Assembly: GCF_007993035.1 (NCBI RefSeq)
Contig: NZ_VOOS01000001.1
Location: 310,001-374,000 of the forward strand
Reading direction: 5' to 3'
Length of the DNA stretch: 64,000 nt
DNA from: Vicingus serpentipes
GTDB lineage: Bacteria > Bacteroidota > Bacteroidia > Flavobacteriales_E > Vicingaceae
Positions 1 to 8,413 of the stretch are shown in pieces; within the stretch, counting starts at the first letter, position 1; every line of letters begins with the position of its first letter. The position numbers and the translations under genes were made by a program. The notes beneath the pieces were generated by a model. That model saw only the letters and a program-made list of their open reading frames with translations. It was not told where the DNA came from and searched no databases.

Positions 1-125
1 GTTTGTGATTCAAAATCACAATAAAAATCCTCAAAACTGATTGTTTTATTGTAACCACAAATTTGTGCTACAGTAGAATTTAGAAGAAATAATGAAACTA
101 TTAATATTGATAATATATTTTTCAT
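1..125 (-). CDS. Secreted protein, N-terminal fragment (cut by window edge)
   Basis: Reading the minus strand from an ATG at 125 gives an open frame to the window edge (41 codons). It begins MKNILSILIVSLFLLNSTVAQ, a typical Bacteroidota signal peptide ending in VAQ, followed by ICGYNKTISFEDFYCDFESQ. The mature protein starts with Cys-containing sequence, but too little is present to name a family. It lies in the same orientation as the T9SS protein downstream in the window. Function unknown; the start is well supported by the signal peptide. Confidence 0.7.
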   Translation of the reverse strand, partial: MKNILSILIVSLFLLNSTVAQICGYNKTISFEDFYCDFESQ

Positions 126-458
126 AATCAAACTTATAAAATATGTATTTAAAATACAAAAGCAAATAAATACTACACTTAACAGTCAACAGGGGTATTT
201 CTATTTTATCCAATTGATAAGGGGGCTTACAAATGACAATTATCTACCCCCCTTTTCTATCTTAAATTTTCAATACAAAACTTACTTAAAACTTAAATAA
301 TAAAACAATACTATATACCTATATAATATAAAGAGATTCAACTAATAAAAGAATAACTGCTAAATTAGTTTTAGAGATTGAAAAAGAGCTGGTTAAACCT
401 ACTCCAATCTCTCATCCTTTAATAAAAATAAATCATACCAAAATGGAAAGAATATCTA
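126..458. other. 333-bp intergenic region with one G/C-run inverted repeat
   Basis: Very AT-rich, with no convincing gene. At 219-225 and 248-254 the arms AAGGGGG and CCCCCTT form an inverted repeat with a 22-nt loop and short T/A runs outside, possibly a weak terminator or a remnant. An open frame on the plus strand (332-466) has no start codon and is treated as chance (see rejected list). Confidence 0.4.
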
Positions 459-2501
459 TTAATTAAGGATTTTTATTTTTTGGGTAAACACCAAACTTTT
501 TCCTTCTATAACTTTTATAAAAAACACTCCATCTTTAGCAAAACTATTAGTGTTTATAAAGTCATTTCCGTTAATCATTTCTGAAAAAACCATCTCACCT
601 AATAAATTATAAACTTCAACTTTAAGATTATCATAATCTTTAGCATCAATATAGATTATATCTTTTGTTGGGTTTGGATAAACTGAAATATTTAAATTTT
701 TGTGATAATCTTCAATATTAGTTACAAATGAAATGCAAGATGATGTATCAATACATCCATTTTGATTGATTTCTACAGCATAATTACCAATAGAATTTGG
801 AATGAAAAATTGATTTGATTCACCCAATATGGGTTCAAAATTATTATCACAATTTAACCATTTATATAATGCCCCAGTCGCGTTTGAAAACAAAATATTT
901 TGATTAACTGATACAGTAGTATCGACTAAATTTATAGTTAAATCAATAGTAATAACGCTATCGCAACCTATATGGTTTAGTAAAGTATCATTATATATAC
1001 CTGATGAATCCCAAACATAGTTACCGCTTGGTGAAGTATATGAAAAACATTCATTTAAAATTACGTTTGAAGTTGAAGGTAAACATCCTTCAAAATACTT
1101 TACATAAAAAGTTTGGGTTCCAGAAAGATTTAATTGACTTGGTGTAGGATCAAAATCAACACCTAATGTTGAGTTAATTTTTCCTGTTATATATATATTG
1201 CTTTGACTATCAATCAATATTTGTTGGGGAACATCACTATTTTGACCACCTATAACATTACTAAAAACATAATTTCTATTAGCATCATACTTAACAACAA
1301 AAATATCAAGTGAACCTTGACTTTGAGAAGGTGAAATATCATAATCAGTATTTAATAATATTTCATTTGTATACTCCCCATAAACATACAATTCATTAGA
1401 AGAATTTGTTACACATGAATTTGTTGTACTGTGTCCATTACCATTAAATACTTTTACCGAATTATAGTTTAAACTTGAATCTAAACTGAGTATAAACCCT
1501 GAATTTGTGAATTCAGAAGTTTTATAATCTACCCCTAAACCTGGGTTAAAATCAACTGTCTCTCTGAATCTACCCAACAGTATTAATTCGTTTGTTTCTG
1601 AGATATGAAAGTTTGTAGACTCATCATGATCTATGCCACCAATAGTAACTGCATTTAAAAAATTACCATTTAAATCTAATTTTAATAAAAATAAATCACT
1701 TTGACCATTTGTTGTTCTATTAATTAAATTAGATGGATTTGGATCAAGATCTATCGTTCCATTATACATCCCATAGATATATAAATTTTCATTTCCATCA
1801 ATTTTAACTGATCTACTAAAAACATATGAAGAAGAAATCTGCTTCACCCATAATAAGTTACCTGTAGTTTTGTCCAATTTTTGTATAAATAACCCAGAAG
1901 AATTTTCAGGGTACAAATAATAAGTTCCAATATTTGGATCAAAATCTGCTGAGTCTGAAAATTGACCAATTACATAAACACCAGTAGAAGTAGAAACTAT
2001 AGAAGATGATAAATCAGACGCCCCTTTTGAGTTAATATGTCCAGCCCACAATAAATTACCCTCACTATCAATTTTAATTGTAAATGGACAAATACCATAA
2101 TCAGAAGTTAGTTCATTAATTCCTGTATTAGGATCAAAGTCTACTGAACCTGAGAAATAACCAACAATATAATAGTTGTTTTCAGAATCTCTATTAATAG
2201 CAATGCCTTGTTCATCTCCGAAGGAACCAATAGATTTTGACCATAAATAGTTTCCATTTGAATCAATTTTTGTAATAAATATATCAAGACCACCATTTGA
2301 AATCAGAGTATCTTGTCCAAATTCAACTATACCATCAAAATAGCCAATTGAATATAAAGAATTATTTTCCCCAACAACACTTGATGAAGTATAAAATTGA
2401 AGAGCTCCTTCGTGAATTTGAGCCCATGAAGGAATTATTGTTTGAGAAAATGAATAAATAACAAAAAGAAAAAAACAAACTAAAAATGATAATGCTTTCA
2501 T
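459..2501 (-). CDS. Secreted SBBP-repeat-like protein with T9SS C-terminal sorting domain
   Basis: A 680-residue secreted protein. Residues 1-20 (MKALSFLVCFFLFVIYSFSQ) form a signal peptide. From about 30 to 470 there are irregular repeats with recurring VDFDPN, IDLDPNP, VDFNPG and VDFDPT motifs alternating with segments such as DIFITKIDSNGNYLWSKSIG. This is the pattern of SBBP-type beta-propeller repeats common in Bacteroidota surface proteins. A Cys-containing module near 475-530 (SPSGNYVWDSSGIYNDT) precedes the last ~75 residues, which start ISVYPNPTKDIIYID and match a type IX secretion (Por) sorting domain. It is therefore probably exported across the outer membrane and either attached to the surface or released. 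The substrate or partner is unknown. It stands alone, with no operon partner in the window. Confidence 0.85.
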   Translation of the reverse strand: MKALSFLVCFFLFVIYSFSQTIIPSWAQIHEGALQFYTSSSVVGENNSLYSIGYFDGIVEFGQDTLISNGGLDIFITKIDSNGNYLWSKSIGSFGDEQGIAINRDSENNYYIVGYFSGSVDFDPNTGINELTSDYGICPFTIKIDSEGNLLWAGHINSKGASDLSSSIVSTSTGVYVIGQFSDSADFDPNIGTYYLYPENSSGLFIQKLDKTTGNLLWVKQISSSYVFSRSVKIDGNENLYIYGMYNGTIDLDPNPSNLINRTTNGQSDLFLLKLDLNGNFLNAVTIGGIDHDESTNFHISETNELILLGRFRETVDFNPGLGVDYKTSEFTNSGFILSLDSSLNYNSVKVFNGNGHSTTNSCVTNSSNELYVYGEYTNEILLNTDYDISPSQSQGSLDIFVVKYDANRNYVFSNVIGGQNSDVPQQILIDSQSNIYITGKINSTLGVDFDPTPSQLNLSGTQTFYVKYFEGCLPSTSNVILNECFSYTSPSGNYVWDSSGIYNDTLLNHIGCDSVITIDLTINLVDTTVSVNQNILFSNATGALYKWLNCDNNFEPILGESNQFFIPNSIGNYAVEINQNGCIDTSSCISFVTNIEDYHKNLNISVYPNPTKDIIYIDAKDYDNLKVEVYNLLGEMVFSEMINGNDFINTNSFAKDGVFFIKVIEGKSLVFTQKIKILN

Positions 2502-2683
2502 AAAATATTTTATTGGATAATAATTAATAACCCTAAAAATTCAGTATTTGACATTGACTTCTTCATTCAAGATACTTTTTATTAGAAAACAAATAAACTA
2601 AAGTATTATTTATGATTAAATGACAAAAGTCAATTTAAAGATTTACAAAATATTTGTAACTGGTTTGTAATAAAAACCTTAAA

Positions 2684-2727
2684 AAAACAAAAAAGCCTTG
2701 ATAATCATAAGATTAACAAGGCTTTTT
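2684..2727 (-). terminator. Intrinsic terminator of the Gly-Leu tRNA unit
   Basis: On the minus strand, arms AAAAGCCTTG and CAAGGCTTTT enclose about 16 nt and are followed by a long U run. It lies directly 3' of tRNA-Leu, so it ends the Gly-Leu transcript. Confidence 0.85.
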
Positions 2728-2728
2728 G

Positions 2729-2812
2729 TACTCGAGATGGGACTTGAACCCATACGTCCTAATGGACACAAGATTTTAAGTCTTGCGTGTCTACCAATTC
2801 CACCACTCGAGC
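2729..2812 (-). tRNA. tRNA-Leu (anticodon UAA)
   Basis: 84-nt class II tRNA with a long variable arm. The acceptor arms pair over 7 bp (GCTCGAG with CTCGAGT, the first pair being G-U), discriminator A. The anticodon loop CTTAAAA sits in stem CAAGA/TCTTG, giving UAA. The T arm contains GGTTCAAGTCC. CCA is not encoded. Confidence 0.97.
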
Positions 2813-2850
2813 ATCAATATCACTATTGATAATTGGTATATTTTTATCTG

Positions 2851-2923
2851 AGCGGGAGACGGGGTTCGAACCCGCGACCTCGACCTTGGCAAGGTCGCGC
2901 TCTACCAGCTGAGCTACTCTCGC
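2851..2923 (-). tRNA. tRNA-Gly (anticodon GCC)
   Basis: 73-nt tRNA. The anticodon stem CGACC/GGTCG holds loop TTGCCAA, anticodon GCC. The D arm is GCTCAGCTGGTAGAGC and the T arm has GGTTCGAACCC. The acceptor helix GCGAGAG with CTCCCGC has an A-C mismatch at pair 4:69, which is unusual. CCA is not encoded. Cotranscribed with tRNA-Leu, 38 nt downstream. Confidence 0.96.
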
Positions 2924-2972
2924 TTAATATTTTTTCAATGTTGTTAAGAACAATCCCTTTGTAAGGGGACGA

Positions 2973-3001
2973 CAAAAGTAGCTATTTTTTTATTTCTACA
3001 A
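2973..3001 (-). promoter_or_regulatory. Promoter of the tRNA-Gly/tRNA-Leu unit
   Basis: On the minus strand, TACTTTTG (2973-2980) fits the Bacteroidota -7 consensus TAnnTTTG, with TTG (2999-3001) 18 nt upstream as the -33 element. The predicted RNA starts about 45 nt before tRNA-Gly. Confidence 0.65.
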
Positions 3002-3106
3002 AACATTTTTGATTTTTTTCGGGTATAAAATCAAAGATTTTTTTCTCCGATTTTTAACTCTTTAAAAATCAATCATTAACAAATCTTTTTTTTGGAAAAA
3101 TAATTC

Positions 3107-3141
3107 AAAAAAAAAAGCTCAACCAAATAGGTTGAGCTTTT
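3107..3141 (-). terminator. Intrinsic terminator after tRNA-Arg
   Basis: Minus-strand hairpin with arms AAAGCTCAACC and GGTTGAGCTTT, 5-nt loop, followed by about 10 U. It lies immediately 3' of tRNA-Arg. Confidence 0.9.
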
Positions 3142-3142
3142 G

Positions 3143-3216
3143 TGAGCGCGGAAGGATTCGAACCTTCGACCGCCTCCTTAGAAGGGAGGTGCTCTATCCA
3201 GCTGAGCTACGCGCCC
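3143..3216 (-). tRNA. tRNA-Arg (anticodon UCU)
   Basis: 74-nt tRNA. Acceptor GGGCGCG pairs with CGCGCTC (one G-U pair), discriminator A. The anticodon stem CCTCC/GGAGG holds loop CTTCTAA, anticodon UCU reading AGA. The T arm contains GGTTCGAATCC. CCA is not encoded. Confidence 0.97.
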
Positions 3217-3225
3217 ATTTCTAAT

Positions 3226-3252
3226 TAAAAAAACCAACTTTCGTTGGTTTTT
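3226..3252 (-). terminator. Short terminator-like hairpin between tRNA-Pro and tRNA-Arg
   Basis: Minus-strand arms AAACCAAC and GTTGGTTT with a 4-nt loop and a following U run. It lies just 3' of tRNA-Pro, so tRNA-Arg may be expressed by read-through or from its own start. Confidence 0.75.
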
Positions 3253-3253
3253 G

Positions 3254-3327
3254 TCGGGGTGGCAGGATTCGAACCTACGACCTCCTCGTCCCAAACGAGG
3301 CGCGATACCGGGCTACGCTACACCCCG
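3254..3327 (-). tRNA. tRNA-Pro (anticodon UGG)
   Basis: 74-nt tRNA. Acceptor CGGGGTG pairs fully with CACCCCG, discriminator A. The anticodon stem CCTCG/CGAGG encloses TTTGGGA, anticodon UGG. The T arm contains GGTTCGAATCC. CCA is not encoded. Confidence 0.97.
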
Positions 3328-3348
3328 ATAGGTGTTTTTAAGCGGCTG

Positions 3349-3356
3349 CAAATATA
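3349..3356 (-). promoter_or_regulatory. Candidate -7 box for tRNA-Pro
   Basis: TATATTTG on the minus strand, 21 nt upstream of the tRNA-Pro 5' end, matches TAnnTTTG. No clear TTG is seen at -33, so support is only moderate. Confidence 0.5.
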
Positions 3357-3423
3357 TATATACTTTTTACATTACGAAATAATTTTTAAACTTTTTTTTA
3401 ATTTATTTTAATCTCCATTTAGT

Positions 3424-3431
3424 TATATTTG
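3424..3431 (+). promoter_or_regulatory. -7 box abutting the start of the SLC12-like gene
   Basis: TATATTTG ends 5 nt before the ATG at 3437. With the usual Bacteroidota spacing, transcription would begin at or next to the start codon, i.e. a leaderless mRNA. Confidence 0.6.
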
Positions 3432-3436
3432 TTGCA

Positions 3437-5650
3437 ATGAGCAATAACATTCAACCATCAAGAACTATGGGTACCCTTCCGGTATTCATGACAGCCATCT
3501 CTACTATTTTAGGTGCAATTTTATTTCTAAGATTTGGATATGCTGTTGGCCATGTCGGTTTAATGGGAGCTCTTGCAATAATATTTATTGGCCATTTAGT
3601 AACAATACCGACAGCAATGGCTGTTGCCGAAATTGCTACTAATCAAAAAGTAGAAGGTGGTGGAGCATACTATATGATTTCTCGTTCATTTGGTTTAAAT
3701 ATTGGCGCAGCAATTGGAATTGCTTTGTTTTTAAGTCAAGCCATAAGTATTGCTTTTTATGTTATAGCTTTTGTAGAGGCTATAGAACCACTTAGATGGT
3801 GGGCATATACCGTTCAAGGTATATACATTGACAAACGAATTGTGGGCTGCTCTATCATGGGATTGCTTACATTATTGATGCTATCGAAAGGTGCTAACAT
3901 TGGCGTTAAAGCCCTATATGGTGTAGTCTTTATTTTAGCAATATCATTAGCTATGTTTTTTATGGGAGAATCTACATCTCCAAACGGAATGAATATATAC
4001 AAAACAGTAAAAGATCCAGATAATTTTTTCAAAGTATTTACCATTATCTTCCCTGCTTTCACTGGAATTGCAGCTGGATTAGGTTTGTCGGGAGATTTAA
4101 AAGACCCTAAAAAATCAATACCTACTGGTACCATATGGGCAACAATTGTAGGTATAATAATATATATTGCTGTGGCTATAAAATTATTTATGTCTGCAGA
4201 TATTGATGCCTTAGGAAACGACCAAATGGTAATGAGTAGCATTGCTATTTGGGGTCCAATTATTCCTATAGGCTTAGGTTGTGCAGCTCTATCTTCAGCA
4301 TTAGGCTCTATAATGATTGCTCCTAGAACCCTACAAGCTTTGGGTGTAGATTCTATTTTTCCAGGAAAACTAAATGGTTGGTTTTCTAAAGGTAGATCTA
4401 AAGATGGCGAACCTTTCAATGCTTTAGTAGTTACTTGTATTATTGGTTTTGTTTTTATTGCTCTTGGAGATATTAATACCGTTGCAGGTATTATATCTAT
4501 GTTCTTCATGGTTACCTATGGTATTATTTGTCTTATTTCATTTTTAGAACAATTTGCTGCAGACCCATCTTATAGGCCTACATTTAAATCGAAATGGTAC
4601 TTATCTTTATTAGGTGCTGTTTTTAGCTTTTGGCTAATGTTTAAAATGGATTTCACATACGCCTTAGCCTCTACAATTATTATGGTGTTAATCTATATTT
4701 GGGTTAGCAGTATTAATAAGGATAAAAAAGGAATTCAAAAATTATTCAAAGGAGTATTGTTTCAGTTAAGTCGTCAGTTTCAAATTTTTATTCAGAAAAA
4801 AGATACGGGTGCAGACTCTCCAGAATGGAGACCTTTTATTATTTGTGTTTCTAAAGATTCTTTTAAAAGACAATCTGCATATGATTTATTAAGATGGCTA
4901 TCTCACAAATATGGTTTTGGAACTTATATCCATTTTATTGATGGTTTCCTTTCAAAAGAAACTTACCAAGAATCTAAAAAAGTAATGAAAAGACTTCTTA
5001 CATTTAATGAAGGAGTAAAAAGTAAGGTTTATCTTGATACTATAATTAGCCCTTCCTATACTTCTGCAATTGCTCAAGTAATACAATTATCTGGAGTTAG
5101 CGGAAAAGGAAACAATATGATTTTGTTTGAATTTACAAATGATAATAAAGAAAGTTTAAACGACGCCATTCAGAACTACCAATTATTAAGAGCAACAGAA
5201 TTTGATGTTTGTATATTGCGGTCAACAATAAAAGGATTTGGATATAAAAAGAATATTCACATATGGATTCGTCCACGTGATTTTCAAAATGCTAATTTGA
5301 TGATTCTTTTAAGCTACATTATGCTTGGCCATCCTGAATGGAAAAAAGGTATAATTAATATTTTTTCAACTTATCCTCCAAACGAAAAAGCTGAAACAGA
5401 ATCTAAATTATTAGAGTTAATTAGTAGCGGTAGGTTACCAATATCTCCAACTAATATTCAATTAATACCTCAATTAAAAGAAGAAAAAATTGATATGGTT
5501 ATTAATAAAAAATCTGCTGATGCAGATTTAACTATTGTAGGTTACGATTCTGATAATATCGAGACAGAAAGTGATAGTACATTTAATAAATACTCTGATT
5601 TAGGAAATGTTTTATTTGTAAGTGCATTCCGTGAAAAAACGATCAAATAG
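3437..5650 (+). CDS. SLC12-type Na-K-Cl / amino acid-polyamine-organocation superfamily transporter
   Basis: A 737-residue membrane protein. Residues 1-430 contain about 12 hydrophobic segments. The start TMGTLPVFMTAISTILGAIL has the G-T-x-P-V-F and unwound TM1 pattern of cation-chloride cotransporters within the APC superfamily, and VEGGGAYYMISRSFG and GIAAGLGLSGDLKDPKKSIP are typical of SLC12 relatives. Residues 430-737 are a soluble C-terminal domain like that of SLC12 proteins, ending in a UspA-like stretch (ADLTIVGYDSDNIE). It probably couples Na+, K+ or Cl- movement across the inner membrane; bacterial members are often annotated amino acid permease, so the exact substrate is uncertain. 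It is monocistronic and driven by the -7 box directly before the ATG. Confidence 0.85.
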   Translation: MSNNIQPSRTMGTLPVFMTAISTILGAILFLRFGYAVGHVGLMGALAIIFIGHLVTIPTAMAVAEIATNQKVEGGGAYYMISRSFGLNIGAAIGIALFLSQAISIAFYVIAFVEAIEPLRWWAYTVQGIYIDKRIVGCSIMGLLTLLMLSKGANIGVKALYGVVFILAISLAMFFMGESTSPNGMNIYKTVKDPDNFFKVFTIIFPAFTGIAAGLGLSGDLKDPKKSIPTGTIWATIVGIIIYIAVAIKLFMSADIDALGNDQMVMSSIAIWGPIIPIGLGCAALSSALGSIMIAPRTLQALGVDSIFPGKLNGWFSKGRSKDGEPFNALVVTCIIGFVFIALGDINTVAGIISMFFMVTYGIICLISFLEQFAADPSYRPTFKSKWYLSLLGAVFSFWLMFKMDFTYALASTIIMVLIYIWVSSINKDKKGIQKLFKGVLFQLSRQFQIFIQKKDTGADSPEWRPFIICVSKDSFKRQSAYDLLRWLSHKYGFGTYIHFIDGFLSKETYQESKKVMKRLLTFNEGVKSKVYLDTIISPSYTSAIAQVIQLSGVSGKGNNMILFEFTNDNKESLNDAIQNYQLLRATEFDVCILRSTIKGFGYKKNIHIWIRPRDFQNANLMILLSYIMLGHPEWKKGIINIFSTYPPNEKAETESKLLELISSGRLPISPTNIQLIPQLKEEKIDMVINKKSADADLTIVGYDSDNIETESDSTFNKYSDLGNVLFVSAFREKTIK

Positions 5651-5733
5651 CAATCTGTTTTAGGATTTCAATACTAAAAGTAAATAGTTAATAACTCTAC
5701 TTATAATCTTTTAAAGTTTCTATTTTCAAACAT

Positions 5734-5741
5734 TAGATTTG
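5734..5741 (+). promoter_or_regulatory. -7 box upstream of ftcD
   Basis: TAGATTTG matches TAnnTTTG and lies 25 nt before the ATG at 5767. No clear -33 TTG is present. Confidence 0.45.
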
Positions 5742-5766
5742 TTATCAATTAAAAATTGATGTGAAA

Positions 5767-7449
5767 ATGAACAAACAACTAATTGAATGTGTACCTAACA
5801 TTAGTGAAGGTAGAGATCAAGCTAAAATAAAACAAATAACTGATGTTGTTGAAACTGTTGAAGGTGTTAAATTATTAGATGTTGACCCTGGAAAAGCTAC
5901 AAACAGAACTGTAATTACATTTGTTGGAGAACCCGAAAATGTTATTGAAGCAGCTTTTAGATTAATTAAAAAAGCTTCAGAACTTATTGATATGAGCAAG
6001 CATTCTGGAGAGCATCCTCGCTTTGGAGCTACAGATGTATGCCCTTTAGTTCCAATATCAGGCATTACAATGGAAGAAACTGTTACTTATGCTCACAAGC
6101 TGGCTAAACGTATTGGTGAAGAATTATCAATTCCTACTTATTGTTATGAAAACGCAGCTCAAGAACCTAAACGTAAAAATTTAGCAAATTGCCGCTCAGG
6201 AGAATACGAAGGATTAAAAGAAAAATTAACAAATCCAGAATGGAAACCAGATTTCGGACCAGCTGAATTTAATTCAAAAGTAAAAACTACAGGAGCTACA
6301 GCAGTTAGTGCTCGTGATTTTTTAATAGCATATAACATTAACTTAAATTCAACCTCAACTAGACGTGCAAATGCAATTGCATTTGATATTAGAGAAGCAG
6401 GAAGAAATAAAATGGAAAATGGGAAACCCGTTTTAGATCAAAATGGAGAACCTATTCGAATTCCAGGTAAACTTAAAGCAGTTAAAGGAATTGGCTGGTT
6501 TATTGATGAATATGGAATTGCTCAAATCTCATACAATTTAACAAACATTAGCATTACCTCTATGCATGTTGCTTTTGACGAAACTTGCAAAGCAGCTACT
6601 AAAAGAGGATTAAGAGTTACTGGTTCTGAATTAATTGGATTAATTCCACTAAAAGCAATGCTAGATGCTGCTGATTACTTCTTAATTAAACAGCAACGCT
6701 CTCTTGGTTGTTCTGAATCTGAAAAAATTAAAATTGCAATAAAATCTCTAGGTCTTGATGAATTAAAACCTTTTAATCCTGAAGAAAAAATTATTGAATA
6801 CATCTTAGAGGATAAGTCTACAAAAAAATTAGTGGATTTATCATTAACTGACTTTGCAAATGAAACAGCTGGGGAATCAATGGCACCAGGTGGAGGTTCA
6901 ATTTCTGCTTATGTTGGTTCATTAGGAGTTGCTCTAGGAACAATGGTTGCTAACTTATCAAGTCATAAAGCTGGTTGGGACGATAGATGGGAAGAATTTT
7001 CTAATTGGGCAGTAAAAGGAAAATCTTACAAAAACAAATTAATGTTTTTAGTTGATGAAGATACTAATGCCTTCAATAAAATTATAGATGGCTTTAGAAT
7101 GCCAAAAGGAACTGAAGAAGAACAAAAATTAAGAGCAGAAGCAATAGAAAATGCTACAAAATATGCTACTGAAGTACCTTTTAAAGTGATGGAAACAGCA
7201 TTCCAATCTATGGAAGTAATGCAAGCGATGCTAAAAGATGGCATGCAAACTTCTTTATCTGATGCAGGTGTAGGAATTCTTTGCGCCAAAGCAGCAGTTA
7301 CTGGAGCTTATTTCAATGTTAAAATAAATGCTAAAGACATTAAAGACAGAACTTTTGCTGATGATTTATTAAAAAGAGGTGAAGAAATTTACCTTAGAAC
7401 AGTCGAAATAGAACAAGAAACAATAAACTATATCAACTCTAAAATGTAA
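5767..7449 (+). CDS. ftcD: Glutamate formimidoyltransferase / formimidoyl-THF cyclodeaminase fusion
   Basis: A 560-residue bifunctional enzyme of histidine degradation, like animal FTCD. It moves the formimino group of N-formiminoglutamate to tetrahydrofolate and then deaminates it to 5,10-methenyl-THF. Residues 1-330 are the transferase: it starts IECVPNISEGRD, and KHSGEHPRFGATD places His83 where the catalytic His of FTCD lies. Residues ~350-560 are the FchA-like helical cyclodeaminase, with AGESMAPGGGSISAYVGSLG and a conserved Asp (DEDTNAF). A GTG in frame 6 nt upstream (5761) is possible, but the ATG at 5767 matches family N-termini better. Other hut genes are not in the window. A secreted cupin follows after 3 nt. 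Confidence 0.93.
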   Translation: MNKQLIECVPNISEGRDQAKIKQITDVVETVEGVKLLDVDPGKATNRTVITFVGEPENVIEAAFRLIKKASELIDMSKHSGEHPRFGATDVCPLVPISGITMEETVTYAHKLAKRIGEELSIPTYCYENAAQEPKRKNLANCRSGEYEGLKEKLTNPEWKPDFGPAEFNSKVKTTGATAVSARDFLIAYNINLNSTSTRRANAIAFDIREAGRNKMENGKPVLDQNGEPIRIPGKLKAVKGIGWFIDEYGIAQISYNLTNISITSMHVAFDETCKAATKRGLRVTGSELIGLIPLKAMLDAADYFLIKQQRSLGCSESEKIKIAIKSLGLDELKPFNPEEKIIEYILEDKSTKKLVDLSLTDFANETAGESMAPGGGSISAYVGSLGVALGTMVANLSSHKAGWDDRWEEFSNWAVKGKSYKNKLMFLVDEDTNAFNKIIDGFRMPKGTEEEQKLRAEAIENATKYATEVPFKVMETAFQSMEVMQAMLKDGMQTSLSDAGVGILCAKAAVTGAYFNVKINAKDIKDRTFADDLLKRGEEIYLRTVEIEQETINYINSKM

Positions 7450-7452
7450 TTA

Positions 7453-7872
7453 ATGAAAAATATAATAACAATATTCATTCTTTTCATTGCTAGTTTAGCA
7501 TTTGGACAGTCTGATGAAAAAACAAACCTTAATGATATTGCTCCAGAAAAAGAATATGACAATATTTTGGTAAAGAACTTATATTCAGATGCTAAAGCTT
7601 CATATTTTGTAATTTGGGTAAAAAAAGGTGTAAAATCTCACAAACATCTAAAACACACTGAATCAATTATTGTTTTAGACGGTGAAGGAGAAATGACTGT
7701 TGGAAAGAAAAAATTTGATATTAAACAAGGTGATCACTTTACAATCCCTGAGAACACTTTTCATTCTGTCATTGTTACATCAAAAAATCCATTAAAAATT
7801 GTTTCCCTACAAACTCCTGAGTTTTTTGGAAAAGATAGAATATATGAAGATAATACCACTGGGGACTATTAA
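7453..7872 (+). CDS. Secreted small cupin-domain protein
   Basis: A 139-residue protein with signal peptide MKNIITIFILFIASLAFGQ (cleavage near 19). The single cupin 2 barrel shows motif 1 as SHKHLKHTESIIVLDGEG (metal ligands His, His, Glu) and motif 2 as GDHFTIPENTFHSVI (His ligand). It is therefore probably a metal-binding periplasmic cupin, enzyme or sensor, of unknown substrate. It starts 3 nt after the ftcD stop, so it is translated from the same mRNA; a role in histidine catabolism is only guilt by association. Confidence 0.8.
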   Translation: MKNIITIFILFIASLAFGQSDEKTNLNDIAPEKEYDNILVKNLYSDAKASYFVIWVKKGVKSHKHLKHTESIIVLDGEGEMTVGKKKFDIKQGDHFTIPENTFHSVIVTSKNPLKIVSLQTPEFFGKDRIYEDNTTGDY

Positions 7873-7910
7873 TCTCTAAAAACTAAAAGACTGATAACGT
7901 GCTTATCAAC

Positions 7911-7947
7911 AAAAAACCTTGATTTATTAACAAATCAAGGTTTTTTT
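7911..7947 (+). terminator. Terminator of the ftcD-cupin operon
   Basis: Arms AAACCTTGATTT and AAATCAAGGTTT with a 6-nt loop, then seven T. It lies about 40 nt after the cupin stop. Confidence 0.9.
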
Positions 7948-7958
7948 ATAATCAAAAG

Positions 7959-7988
7959 TTGCATAAAAATAGAATTCGTCTATATTTG
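7959..7988 (+). promoter_or_regulatory. HU gene promoter
   Basis: TTG at 7959-7961 and TATATTTG at 7981-7988 with a 19-nt spacer, a near-consensus Bacteroidota sigma-ABfr promoter. Predicted 5' UTR is about 43 nt. Confidence 0.75.
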
Positions 7989-8036
7989 TTATAGATTAAT
8001 AGATAAAAAATCATTGTTTAACCTAATTTTTACAAA

Positions 8037-8309
8037 ATGAATAAAGCAGAATTAATTGACGCAATTGCAAAAGATGCAAAATTATCGAAAGCTGATGCAA
8101 AAACAGCATTAGAAACTATTACTGGATCAGCTACTTCAGCACTTAAAAAAGGTGATAAAGTAACTTTAATCGGATTCGGAACTTGGTCTGTATCTAAAAG
8201 AGCAGCAAGAACAGGAAGAAATCCTCAAACTGGTAAAGAAATTAAAATAGCTGCTAAAAAAGTAGTTAAGTTTAAGGCTGGATCAGCATTAGCTGATAAA
8301 GTAAAATAA
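8037..8309 (+). CDS. hup: HU-family histone-like DNA-binding protein
   Basis: A 90-residue protein of exact HU length. It begins [26 protein letters not shown] and contains the arm region [23 protein letters not shown], with the Arg-Asn-Pro tip that intercalates into DNA, then [17 protein letters not shown]. It is a small basic dimer that bends and compacts DNA. Monocistronic, with a strong promoter and terminator, as expected of an abundant nucleoid protein. Confidence 0.97.
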   Translation: MNKAELIDAIAKDAKLSKADAKTALETITGSATSALKKGDKVTLIGFGTWSVSKRAARTGRNPQTGKEIKIAAKKVVKFKAGSALADKVK

Positions 8310-8326
8310 TTTGTGATAAAATTATT

Positions 8327-8358
8327 TAAAAAGGCTTTCCCTATGGAAAGCCTTTTTT
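8327..8358 (+). terminator. Terminator of the HU gene
   Basis: Arms AAAAGGCTTTCC and GGAAAGCCTTTT around a CTAT loop, followed by T residues. Confidence 0.92.
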
Positions 8359-8413
8359 GTTGCATAGATTTTTTTGTTTTTAATCTTTATTAGAAATATT
8401 ATCTTTATCGCAA

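Noticed and set aside
332-466. Plus-strand open frame of 44 codons ending at 466, with protein-like composition
   Set aside because: No start codon before the last eight residues, no recognised family, and such length is expected by chance in AT-rich sequence; a gene remnant cannot be excluded.
1100-2300. Regular motifs in the first T9SS gene as a possible DNA repeat array
   Set aside because: Similarity is at protein level (VDFDP-type propeller repeats) with diverged codons, not a nucleotide repeat.
2729-3327. tRNA cluster as an integration site for a mobile element
   Set aside because: No integrase gene, direct repeat of a tRNA 3' end or foreign gene block flanks the cluster within the window.
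3814-4509. Minus-strand ORF of 231 codons inside the SLC12-like gene
   Set aside because: Antisense shadow of a strongly coding membrane protein; no signal, domain or promoter of its own.
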